Shown here: one piece after another, positions 12,301 through 25,703 of the stretch | How the letters are laid out: each line of letters opens with the position of its first letter | How positions within the stretch are numbered: the stretch's first letter is position 1 | Assembly (NCBI GenBank): GCA_003260075.1 | Contig: QLIY01000035.1 | Span: 14,412-78,411 of the forward strand | Direction of reading: 5' to 3' | Source: Phallusia mammillata | Taxonomy: Eukaryota > Chordata > Ascidiacea > Phlebobranchia > Ascidiidae | Length of the DNA: 64,000 nucleotides | Notes under the pieces: generated by a model | The model's input: only the letters and a program-made list of their open reading frames with translations | What the model was told of the DNA's origin: nothing | The model's database searches: none | Made by a program: the position numbers and the translations under genes

Positions 12301-13621
12301 TGCAGCCTACCAAAATTATAAACAGTTAATTTCATTTTAGCAGTCATACCATGCGACCATACTTTACTAAAGCTGCGTGGTCCACCTGCTCGGGACAATA
12401 CTAAGAGCGATTTCCGCAACATGGCTTCCCTGTCCCATAAACAATAGCTTGGCGCAGTTTTTTATGTACGACAGTAATTTTTAGACCAACTGTACGATAT
12501 TGCTGCGTTGAAATTGTACTGCCCCCAGGCTTGCCGTTAGAGCATCGCGCCACGCTCTGACAGGTTGTGTCGACGTCACAACAACACTCGTCATTAGATC
12601 TGCAATTTCTTAGGTCATCTCATAATGACCTTAGACGCTAGACTTTGAACGTAAAAATATAGTGCGGCCTAAAATGTGAGCAGCAACACTATAGACTGCA
12701 GCAGTCTATATTTAACATAACTTACATTGCGTTTTTTGCAGCACTGTTTGCGCGAGTATACTTTGTCAATTTTCCCATGTTATATGTTCGCATCATTGTG
12801 TACTGGCACCTCTTGCGTGTACTTTTGATCAGTTCATCAGGGTTTACAGTACTGACTCTAAAGAAAAACATTGATTGCCAACTGAAAACATATTTTATTT
12901 TGGGCTGTAAACACATAGTGTTGGAAAAGTTTTCGCAAAAGTTCGTGGATAATTTACGTCATACAGCATAGTAAGGCTAGCACTTCATTGCGCAACACCC
13001 TTCAGCAAAATGTAAGTGTAAAACATTCCCTGGATGTCATTGTGGCAACGTCCTTCTGATGCAAGGGCGCTGATAGATCTCATCCTTGTCCTGAAGGATG
13101 GCGGGGCAATTAATTCAAATGAAAATTCCGGCAAAGCGACAGTTTTATTCTCGCGCCACGGATGAAAATAAATAGACTCCAGTGACAACATCCATAATGC
13201 ATTTTTCATGTGCTTTAAAATGTTGGGATGGTAAATCGACTACGAAAATCGTTTGATCAATTTTATTAAAATGTCATTGCAAATGAAAAAAGTGACATCG
13301 GCGAGAGGCAAGGGTAAAAAGCAAGGGTATGGATATTAAAAATACACAAACAATTTTATACTGCTTGAATGATAAAAGGCCAAGAGCATTGAGGTAAAAA
13401 GAAAAGTCATGCCTGTAACTAGTCTGTACCACACTTTGGAGATGTTCTACGTGTACAAAAACTGCATGTGACATTTGTATGACAAAATTCACACCGTGAC
13501 ACTTTCAGTGGTATTAGAGGCCTCGTGCTTCTTTTGACATGTCATGGGCGCTCACTTTAGTTATTGCATACAACCGATGCTAATAGAGTGCATATGTTTG
13601 TTTCATTTTCTAAATAAAAAT
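9387..13621. other. Gene-poor intergenic stretch
   Basis: No exon with recognisable family motifs was found on either strand across 4.2 kb. The part from about 9.6 to 12.4 kb looks somewhat richer in GC and CpG than the rest and carries several uninterrupted frames of 60-140 codons, but none has a plausible domain, signal peptide or splice context. A hAT-like right end (GTTTAAGAACCACTG) is visible around 9520-9541 without a clear partner. Confidence 0.4.
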
Positions 13622-15729
13622 CTAGTTAGGTTTGTGTTGTGGCGTCTCCATGAAAGCAGGATTGACGTTGCCCATCTCGACACCAGAGTTCGCCCTTGGT
13701 GCGGTTTCGTCACTTGCTCCTTTCAGCACAGTAGCCCGCGCAATACAGGCACGAAGGTGGTAGAATCCAAAAGCAATTGCGTGGACGAACACAGGCATGA
13801 TAATAATGGCGAGTATCAGCCATCCTGCAGCCGTACCCGGGGAGTTTTGCCAATCGAGTACCGGGTAAATAAGCGAGTCGACTCCGGTCCAATGCATGAT
13901 CAGCACAAAAATTCCATAAACAACTCCGTAACAAATTGTGTAAATAAAGTGGAGTAGTCTGGTTGGAAATGCAGCCATGAATATTTCGATAAGCGCCAGA
14001 ATTGAGTTGGTCACGTGCAGATGGATTGTGCGTGGTCGAGTGTTAAGAGCTGCTGACCGATTTCGACCAATCACAGCCCAGTAAAAAATTGTGATGATAA
14101 AGGCTGAAACAACTGCCATGTTGAAAAACGCCCAGGCGACCTTGTGGTACCAGGAGAGAGTGTCTAAAACCGAAAACAAAAGTTCATGCGACATCCTTCA
14201 ATATAAACGTCAGCATCTCAATAGTAGTCTTAAAAACTGTGATTTCGTACTTAAAGTTAGTTATTAACCAGTAGCTCTCTCTTCAGTTTCAGGTAATTTT
14301 TTTCACGGGATTCGCACCCAGGACGCTCCCGGATCAAGTTTTTTTTTTATGTTTCAGTTACCTTTTACTTTAAGATTAACAACTCGATAGCGCCACAATG
14401 CGGCGAATGGATACGCTGCCAGCCAAACGGTGTAGCAAGCTGGCGAAAATATTTTTTGACATAATGCCACGTAAATCTTTACAAAAATCTACGAAAACAT
14501 GCAGTAAATGTTATGAAACACTTTCTGTTGGACGTTATGTAAACGTACTCTCTCCAAACGTCAGAATTGACATTTTTTAATGTTTTGGAAATAAAATTTT
14601 GGCTCCTTCTATGTATCTGTCCCGCAGATTAGACGTTATAATAGCCAAGCATGCTTGGCTGAGCACGGAGTCGTGGCGTAAGTACCCAGCCAAGCAGAAT
14701 AATTACACTTTGGGGCTGTACTTCTGAGTTTATAAACAAAGAACGCTAGTGCGCGATTGTTGCCAAGCATATGCGGAAATACATTTTCTTTTGCACAACT
14801 TTTGTTGCTGACACATAATATACTTTGAAGTTATATATTTTGTCCCTTTAAACTTTAATATCTTACCAGAATTATTGTGTTCATCATTGTGACGTTTAGC
14901 CACTCCAATAATTGAAACAATCAAAGCTATGGTAAAGTATAAGAGAATCAGCCACTCCGTCCAGTTGCTGAGTAGAAGTTGCCGCGGTTTATCGCCAGGC
15001 GTGTCATTGCCAAGGTCGGTAGTAAAATCCAAGATAAACCATACGAGCTGATAGCTGAACATCAAGATGCGGAACACCAGATGTACCCATCGGTTTTGTG
15101 TCCACTTTAAAAATGTAGTAAATTTACAAAGACATTAAAACAGCATAATATTTAAGTTTTGTTGGTGAGGTACGTAACACTTCGTTTCCGTTTGTGTACA
15201 AACACTTTTTTGAATAATGAATTATTGATAATAAAGCATTACGGTTAACCACTTAACCTAGTAGTAAACTTGACATGATTAGGCGTTCGTCATGGACATA
15301 TTCAACATGAAATCACCATTTATATTGTCTTTGCGTATTGCATACAGTTGACAAACCAACAAATAGTTTAAGCGATATGGTAATACTCAGAGTTAGACCA
15401 AGCTGCTTATGACGTGTCGTATCGTGCACGATGATTGTTTATGTTTAAACAGCCTATCGGAAATGGTCATAGCACACGTTACACGCGAGCTTCTATAACT
15501 AAATGACCTGATACGACACGTGATGCACTGATATGTCCGCTATATATTTCCGTGCAAACTCACCTGTATATGGTAAGGGGGGGGGGCATTTTTTCTGCGG
15601 ACGCCCATGGTGATATGTCCGCTATATATTTCCGTGCAAACTCACCTGTATATGGTAAAATTGATGAGGAGAAACGCCCACGAAACCAAAATGTTGGGCC
15701 TGAAATTCAAACTTGCAAGACGTTGCCAT
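13622..15729 (-). CDS. Rolling-stone-like multi-pass membrane protein
   Basis: Three exons (15646-15729, 14867-15104, 13622-14163) join in phase to 287 aa, close to the size of Drosophila Rolling stone. The start is the ATG at 15729, giving MATSCKFEFQAQHFG. Exon 2 contributes FYHIQW followed by two membrane segments (around LMFSYQLVWFILDF and EWLILLYFTIALIVSIIGV). Exon 3 adds about five more hydrophobic segments, with DTLSWYHKVAW, HLHVTNSILALIEIF and a GVDSLIYPVLDW motif between the last ones; a short hydrophilic tail follows. The order of segments and the HxxN...E region match the Rolling stone family, whose founder acts in myoblast fusion; biochemical function is unknown. The last 47 bases of exon 1 are duplicated at 15530-15576 next to a 10-G run, which I read as an assembly artefact. 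Confidence 0.8.
15530..15656. repeat. Direct duplication around a 10-G run (probable gap join)
   Basis: The block from GATATGTCCGC to TATGGTAA occurs twice, at about 15531-15576 and 15612-15658, separated by ten G (15577-15586) and a short unique piece. The second copy contains the real exon 1 donor of the Rolling-stone-like gene. See findings on placeholder G runs. Confidence 0.7.
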
Positions 15730-16170
15730 AGCAAATGGTGGGACAATGCAAAATAAAATTGCAACTACGTTATGCTTGGAAAAGTGTTCACTGTAAAATA
15801 AAAACCTAAAATTACATATTTTTAAAAAATCTGTCTCTGTTATAACGGTTATTTTGTTGTACTTTTGAGCTGCCTGCCTCGCTATACATAATTTTCAAGT
15901 GTTTAGTTTTGAAACTCCTGACTGTCTTTAAAACTTCACGAATAACAAAAATAAAAAAATCGTTCCGACCCTTTTACTTGCGTGACCTCGTCTAACCAAA
16001 CAGCACTGTGTTGATCGGTATATGTAGGCTATAGCATTATTTCGTTTTCAATAAGGCAATGACGCAGCTTGTAGGCTACGTGTGCGCATACGACTCTAAA
16101 TCATGCGCTTACGCAAAGCCATCGACCAACAAAAGAGACGATACCAAAACACCGTTACGGTCATGATCTA
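15730..16170. other. Upstream region of the Rolling-stone-like gene
   Basis: Non-coding, AT-rich. No recognisable gene or repeat. It carries the 5' flank of the minus-strand gene starting at 15729. Confidence 0.4.
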
Positions 16171-16433
16171 TTTTATTCCGATAAACATCCCGTGAATGTT
16201 GGCGACTCAGGTTTACTGGATACGCCGATGCGTCATAGCCACAAAACCTCACCGATTTTAAGCGTTAGTGCGTCTTTAAAGACAGAGAGTGGGGGGGGGG
16301 TCGTTACGGTCATTTTATTCCGACAAACATCCCGTGAATGTTGGCGACCCAGGTTACTGGATACGCCGATGCGTCATAGCCACAAAAACCTCACCGATTT
16401 TAAGCGTTAGTGCGTCTTTAAAGACAGAGAGTG
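16155..16433. repeat. Direct duplication of about 130 bp around a 10-G run
   Basis: A block running from GTTACGGTCAT to GACAGAGAGTGG is present on both sides of ten G (16291-16300). The two copies differ by a few substitutions and small indels (for example GATAAACA against GACAAACA), as expected for two alleles rather than a perfect repeat. Confidence 0.75.
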
Positions 16434-16566
16434 GACGAGCAGGTCGACAACGGTTAAAAGTCGTTGTAAATCGTACGACCGCACCGGTGAAGTAGTAATC
16501 ACAAGCGTAAGAGATTTAGCTCTGCCTGGGGCTATCTACTGTAATGCCCAACAGCCTGGAAAGAAT

Positions 16567-19500
16567 TTATTTCACTCGCTTAGCGCGCTTTACTAGCGCA
16601 TTCCTCAAAGCAACTTGTTTCTCCTTGAAAGATCTCCCAGACTTTTGTTTCCGCACTTTATGTCGTACCATCATAAACGGCTTGTTCTTGCGCTTTTGCT
16701 GTGAAGAACAAAACAAAAATAGTCGAATTAACCTGGGGCGACGCCCAGCGCTGCACATACATAATTTCAGTTATGCCAAATCGTGATGATGTTTGCACCC
16801 GCCGAAGTGACGTGGTCAGGCTAGAAGAAATTGCTGTGACGTACGAGATGATAAACTCACGCTGCAGCAGAACGCCGGACGTTGCGCGCTAAAACACGGA
16901 ACTCGGTCACCGTGACACGATAGTACACAACAACCCGTCACGAAATAGGGGACTTCCTCGGTAAAAACAATGTGATATTTACTAAGCGAGTTCTTTTATT
17001 GTTTGAGATGGGGTGAATCTCCATTGCTGCAGATTTTTGTACCAGAAAAATCAAAACAAACTTAAATTTTTGTAAGATTTTGTGCATCGATATTTGTAAT
17101 CACATTATTTCAAACAAAAAAGGTAAAAAACAACTTATAACCAATTATAGGTACAACTTTTGAAACGTTTTTATTCCGGTCATAACACACAGTCTCTTCA
17201 AATTTTCTTGATGAAAAATCTACTATTCAGCTCGTAATTTTAACAATAGTCATGTCTACCATGTCGTGATCAGAGGAGGTCTTTACTTAAAGTTGTTATG
17301 TGTACGGTTTTCGACAAATGTAAGCAAAAAGCCGCTCCGGAAAGGCATTCATGGAGAAAACATGAGGTCAATTAAGCATGAAATGCATGTTTCTTTGAAT
17401 GCTTTTATATTTAAACCCTCACCTTGTTGGTGGTGCTTGCGTTTGGGTCAAGTTTTGTGCGCCGGCTGCCGTATTTGGGACGATCTTCCCTCCCAGCTAG
17501 AACGGTCGCCAACCTGCTTTCGCGGTCGTGCGCTCTTCGCTTATACACAAGTTCAATGTCGTTCAAAGCCACCAACTCCCCTCTGTGTTGAAATATGACA
17601 TGAATGTGTATTAAAGGAAAACACGTTGCTATCAGAAACAACAGTAGATAATTTTAGTTAAAAGGTCCAACGCCACAAAACTTACCGTTCTTATTGCGTT
17701 GCCATATTTTACAAATGGAACAACTCAGTTTGTGTGAAAAAGGGGTTAAAGTGCAAAGCAAACCGATAAATAATGATAACAGTAGGCTTTTAACAGTCAG
17801 GGGGTAAGGAGGTCCAGTTGTTACATATTTTTTTGACAAACTTTCCAGACATAATTTTTAAAACCTATTTTTATGGAACTGTTGTTTACGTGACTCAAAT
17901 AATCATACAATACAGCGTCATTGAAACGACTGCGACCTTTTTACTAATACCGAAATGACGCAACAGTCAAGAGCACTTCCGAAGTTATGACGAGAAGTTT
18001 TCAAAGTCAAAAATAACAAATGACGCATCCAGAAATTTTGACAAGTCATCTTTCGTACTTCGCCGTAAACTTTGATAAAGTTTAGTAAGTTTTTTTCATA
18101 TTGTCAATTTTTTGCCAAACACGACCAACTTCAGAATTAATGAGATCGTGATATGTTACTTTGTCACATCTTGCTGCTGTCTGAGTCGACAACTGGAGAT
18201 GGAATGGGGAAAAAGTCGAATATGGAGATGGTAAATGTGAATATTACAAAGTGAAGGGTTAAAAAACAAACGAAGTTTATTTGATTCGAAGGAAGGTCAA
18301 TTTATTGGGCTGGGAATTTTTAGGTTGAAGCTTTTTTCTAATAAAGGATAAAATGTAGTGACAAAAGTAAAGTATTATGGCAGCGAAAGCAGTTCAAGCA
18401 AATTATACTATAATTTTTGTTTTTTGACTTTGAGACTTGGGGTGACTTATATAATAATCAATGTTTCCTTTGTGGACCCAATGTTTTGTCACATATTTAT
18501 TTTCGCAATTCATTTTTAAAGAAAATCAAGTTAGGGTCGAGTTTCGGGCTAGTTCTTTCGTGTTGTTGCCCTGATTTCGGGTCTACCTGTAAGTCTAAGG
18601 AGGCCAGCGGGACTGTTAACCTATAGGTTAAACGTTTTAATCATGAACACCCTATTTACCAATTAGTCAATATGTCGAGCTGCGTAAATCCATGCCTTGC
18701 GTTTTCAACAACAAAAAAGTCTCTCACCCTTCATTGTATTCCTCGACTTGATCTACTTTTCGTTTCGAGGTTTTTCGCGCTGCAGGAAGTAGCTCTTTAG
18801 CGACTTGTTGCGCTTTAATTTTCTGAAATTCTTCCTGAGTAAGAAGTCGACTTTGGCTGACAGTTTGAGCTTTTGATATTTTTTCCTCACTGTTCATCGC
18901 CAAAACCTCGGGATCGATCTCGGCGTCAACTTGCCTCGTCTACAAAAGGCAAAAATAGCTGTTAGTTTTCAGTCCATATTACAATTCGAAGTGAAGTTAC
19001 CGACCTCTTCATCGGATGAAACGTCATGCCAACTTCCGTCACTATCGTCATCGTCTGAACAAGATTCCCAACCGTCTAAAAACGGTTTAAAAATGGTTAA
19101 AAAATGCAATAAAACTTTATACATGAGGACAATTCCACTTTGATCAGATCTATTAATGTTTTTTCTTTTCAACTTTTTGATGTAGAAATAAATACCTAAG
19201 CATTCACAATCGACAGGTTGAAACATAAATTTTTGCACACAAACATATATTAGTTGAAGTGCCGTATGAATGTGTTTACTTGCATTAACAACAAAAGATT
19301 CAGTTCAAAACACCAGAAAGGTGCTTTTTGAGTTGGCCGAACATTCGGTTTGGGCCACTTACAGTTTAAGCGGGCTAGGTACATTGCTAGTTAAGGCAGC
19401 ACTACACTAAACGCATTTCTGTCAGTTTCATTTCTATACGAAACATTACCATTGTTTTGTCCACTTGTTTCGTGTTTTTCCTCTAAAACCTCCGATCCTG

Positions 19501-22500
19501 GAAGATAATCGTGGCTCACAACTTCACCATAACCAACAACACGACGTTCGCTACCGGCTTCGTTTGGTTTGCCCTGAATGAGTAAACGATACTTTATTGG
19601 GAAGTTACTTCAGGAGGCGGTAAATACGAAAAGTTTGTCCAGAAAAATAACGCAGTTCTAGAGCACCGCACTGCAACATCACAAATATATATGTGTGTGT
19701 TTCTTTTACTTATATGACTTATATGAAGAACTTTGCTATATTCGTCAGGCCTAATACAAACCCGCATTGGCTAAGCCGGACATGTTTAATTGGAATAACC
19801 GCGTTTCACTTGGACCAGAGTTACTTAGTTGTTACTGTCATGATATGGTTTATAAAACAATATTTTGCATTATGAAGGTCAGCACCAACTCGATGAAGTT
19901 AGGTGGTTGTCCCCCGTCAAAATCACTTTTAGCACTTACAAGAAACCGGTGTTACTTGCTTACCCGATCTCTTTTATGTAGCATAGTGGGGTTAACTTTG
20001 CGGTAGAGTTGCATGAGGGATCGTGCGGCAGAAGTGACCGCTTTGTCGTGTTTGGTTTTGTACTGGGTCAGATCGCGAAGCAAGTCTTCTGTCATTGCCA
20101 AAGGACACCTTGAACAAATTTCCCGTATCGCGTTTAACCTGTGACGGAAAAAAGTTTCTTAAAACCATTTCCCTCTTCAAAGGAAGTATTATTAGTTGAC
20201 TCCAAAAACTATTTTTTGTTGAAAGAAGAAATACATTTAATGAGGAAAATAACGGCCCATAAAGAACGTTTCGGCAAACATCACTGATGATGGCATGAGC
20301 ATTTGCCGAAACGTTTGAAAAATAAAGCATGTCGCTTTTCGCGTCTTTTTGGGCCATTATTTTTCGTGTATAGTGCTCCAAAGAATACATTGTACGACAT
20401 AATCCAGTCTTTCGCAATGATATCCATATGTGGCATTTTAGTTGTAAACTTAGTTATATTACAGAATAATTTCTTACCCAACACCCATGACTTCGCTGGA
20501 ATTACGGTCTGAGACAAAATTATTTGCTATCGTCATTATTATTGGATGAATGATATCGGGAGGAACAATATCATGACTTGCTTGTGCAACTGCTAACAAT
20601 ATCTTGGTAACATCTGTGAAAAAAAGTTTTTTGTGATAACTGTGAAACGGTGCCATAGTGGTGCTATATATGGCGTTAATTTTACAAGCAACTCGTGTCT
20701 GTTAGCTAACGTTAGAAATTGAAATCTGATGCTTATGTCAAAACCGTGCTGAAAATAGAAAAAGATATACCTCGCTGATGGGGTTGTAGAAATCGCTGCA
20801 GAAAAGGATAAAAGTTGAACAGAAAAAGCTGGTGGATGCCCACTATTCGAGAAATAACAATTATCATCAAAAGGCGGATTTCAAAACTCTCATTCGAACC
20901 TTGCAATTGCTTAAACAGCCTTTCAGAGAAACCTAAAAAATATGGTTAATTTAAATATACCACTAACTGAAAAAATTAAAATTTTAAGTTCAAATATTTA
21001 ATTTAAAAATTAATATTCCACAGTCAAACAGAACCTTGAGGATCATGCAAAAGATGTATAGCTGAAAAATCAACATTGTCTTTTTTGTTTTTCTTTTTGT
21101 GTTTATGCAATGCTTGGAGAGCTTTGTTTCTCTTCTGCTTAGCACGGGTAGACTTTTTCTTCACAGCAAATCTGTAAAGATCACACATTAGCTAGAAACT
21201 TGAATCATAATGTGGTTGAATGTAACAATTACCTCATTATAATGTCTCGTGCACTTGGGCCATCTTCACCAGAATCAGAGTCAGAATCTTCAGAAGTTTT
21301 ATCTTGTCCAAGAAAGAATTTTAGTCCTGTTCCCAACACCTGGATGAAAACATGTTTTAAAAAATGATCTTGTATTTATTTCACATACATATTGATGCAC
21401 CAAACAAAGTAACACTTTATGACAATGTGTAACATAAAACACAGGATACAGCTGCAAAACAGCGATTATAAATACCCTAAAAAAATTTTAAAGAGAGGGA
21501 ACAATAAGAAAGACAGTACAATGTGTGTTGTTTTGCCCATATGGGACCAAAATCAGAAAACAAATGAACAAACAAACTTCAGTTTTACCTTTGTAAACTT
21601 TGAGAAGCATGCAGTGCTTATAACGTTGACAGTCTTTGCATCATTCCATATCTTTCTGTGATACAGTTCAGTCATAACACTTAATGACATCTTTGCAGCA
21701 GTTGAATTGCTATCAGACAGCATGGTGTACATAAAGTTTTGCAAACCCTTTAAATATTAAATTTTAGTCCAAACAGTATGCTAATAAACAAGCAAAAAAA
21801 ACTAACCTTGTTTAACTTGTTATCTTTGTGACCTGTGTTTGAGTTTTTGATGTCTTGAACAATAAAATTAAACAAAGTCTAAAAAATTAAAAATAACATT
21901 GTAAACACAAAAATGCTATTAGAATCAAACATCACCTTTCTGAGCAACTTATCCTGACACCGAAAAAGCTCAAAAAAGAGTTCAAACAGAGATGCAGGGG
22001 TGACCAAGTTTTTGTTGCGCATTAACATCAGAGCTCTGCACAGCATCTTTAATTCAAAAAGACAGTTTAAAATAGAAACTGTTTATCAGTAAAATAATGT
22101 GCATATAACATACCATTCTAATTTCTGGATTTAGAGCCATCATGTGTTTGTGTAAAATGTCTTTGAGTTGCTGTGGAAAGCCTTTGACAACATCAGGATA
22201 ACAGTAAGCCACCTGTAAGTACACATACCAATAATAAAGGTACGTTCTCATGCCAATTTTGAGGGTTAAATTCTTACCTGGGATATAAACATGGTAAGTT
22301 CGCTGAGTGTGCGGGCATTGTCACTTGGTTGTAATAAAAACACTTCCAAATTAGACTGGTATCTTCGATATTGTTGTTCAAACTGCAAAGTTAAAAAAGG
22401 TTCAATCATTTTATATCAACACATTTGTTTAAATAACACAACAAACCTCAGATTTGTATGAGGCTGGATCTCGCTTGATAAGGTTTTGAAGTTGTGGCAA

Positions 22501-22530
22501 ATTATCGGGAAGCTGATTCGTTCTTCCCAT
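16567..22530 (-). CDS. SDAD1: SDA1 homolog, 60S ribosome biogenesis/export factor
   Basis: Sixteen exons join in phase to 681 aa (family about 690): 22447-22530, 22278-22382, 22114-22212, 21936-22046, 21807-21878, 21589-21747, 21233-21339, 21035-21171, 20771-20932, 20478-20613, 19964-20138, 19450-19573, 19005-19075, 18728-18939, 17423-17582, 16567-16698. The start [20 protein letters not shown] and the block [16 protein letters not shown] match SDA1. The middle holds helical-repeat segments ([56 protein letters not shown]). An acidic stretch ([17 protein letters not shown]) follows. The basic tail [13 protein letters not shown] is the conserved C-terminal signature. SDA1 acts in the nucleolus/nucleoplasm in maturation and export of pre-60S particles. 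It is head-to-head with RNF113, 505 bp apart. Confidence 0.95.
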
Positions 22531-23035
22531 AACAATTTTTTATGCGACTAGTGAAATTAATCTAGAGCAGAAGATAAGAATAGACAAAAACTTGTACAAA
22601 AGTTGCAATTTACCGATTAGCAGCATGTATGTTCCTAGTTCTCTAATTTATTGTTTTGTCCACTCTCTCTCAAAGATTCACGTGTTAAAAGTTTTAACAT
22701 TGTCGGGTATTCCCCTCCCAGTGATTCCAAAAGAAAAAACAACAAACCAGAGATACCGTAGCATCCTTTTTAATGCAAAAAGTTAAAATATTGTGTTCTT
22801 ATGATGTATTTTTTAAAGTCCACATAGTATTCTTATAGTGTTATATTAAACATACTTCATGGTTAATTAAAAATGTAGAATGATTTAATTTGAAAGGATG
22901 ATTAGCTGGTTGTTTAGCGGGGAAACATTTTTTCTGGTTTCAATCCCTCATTGGATACTGTTTCAAATATTACTATTAGGTGTTGAAATGAAATACAACC
23001 AGCATCTTTTTATCAGAGATTAGTTTGTCAACACA
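22531..23035. promoter_or_regulatory. Shared intergenic region of two divergent genes
   Basis: This 505-bp AT-rich segment separates the start codons of SDAD1 (minus) and RNF113 (plus). Both are constitutive nuclear genes, so a bidirectional promoter is likely. I see no clear TATA box in either direction. Confidence 0.5.
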
Positions 23036-24648
<1,613 letters not shown>

Positions 24649-24736
24649 ACAACAACAATAATAAACTACAAGCAAAAAAGAACTTCACATATTGGCGACA
24701 ACTTCAATATACATCTATATGTGAAAGATGCAAAAA

Positions 24737-25604
24737 TCATGTGGTGGCATCTAAAGTTGCTGTCAGGTTACGCTTTGGAGTTAATCCAAGAATTGTGGCT
24801 GTTGTCTTTGGACTCTGCGTTGGTGATGTGAAGCTGCGCAGTTGCTTTCTAGCAGATTTGTTTGCACTTCGGTTTCCTGATGTGTGCCTCAGTTTCATTG
24901 GTGACCTTCTTGACTCGAGGTTTTCACTGTCTGAAACATAAAATAAAAGTGTTTTGTGAATATTGCAAAAACTCATTATTAGAACACCCACTTTGAGTAG
25001 TTTGAGATGAGACAATGGCATTTTCCTTTTCTTCCTCATCTTGCAGGATATTTATGGTTGGCGGGGTTTTGCTAATGAGTGATTTAACCTGACTTTGAAA
25101 TTTTTTGATATGTTTTAGAGCTGGTTTGTTTTTCACTTCCTGGAAAAAAATAGTAGCATTTAAATTTTAGCCACATTACTTGTTTAGCTCATTTTCATGA
25201 CTGACAAACTTCAACAAACAAATTTCTAAGAATTTTTTCAGCTATTAAAATCAGGGAGTCGAACCGCTTGTCATGTGGGTTCAGGTTCGGTTCGGTTCCG
25301 TTTTTTAAAAATTTATATTTTCTGGTTCGGGTTTTGTTCCGGTTCAGGCAAATTATCCGGTTCAAACCGGTTTGTGGTTTTTAAACCGGTTCAAATTTCT
25401 ATTCGTTTTAATTTAATTCTAGCCATCATCTACTTGGCCTTTGTAAACTCCAAAAGAATTTTGCCCGTACACTGTTATTTTTGACACGCCCTATAAGAGT
25501 TATCTTGCGTATTCTTCGATGCGCTGTTTTGAGAAAATCACAATAATAATACAGACTGCATTTTTTACTGGTTCGGTTCCAGTTCGGGTTCAACGTCAAA
25601 CAAA

Positions 25605-25703
<99 letters not shown>

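Noticed and set aside
14644-14659. Perfect 16-bp palindrome GCCAAGCATGCTTGGC
   Set aside because: Isolated, with no neighbouring repeat, site family or gene boundary; chance is an adequate explanation.
18417-18626. Open frame in the long SDAD1 intron
   Set aside because: No domain, no splice context and opposite strand to the host gene; SDAD1 exons join in phase without it.
25605-25702. G-quadruplex or immunoglobulin-switch-like regulatory tracts
   Set aside because: Pure G on one strand only, fixed length of 10 in five cases and flanking duplications fit assembly gaps better than biology.
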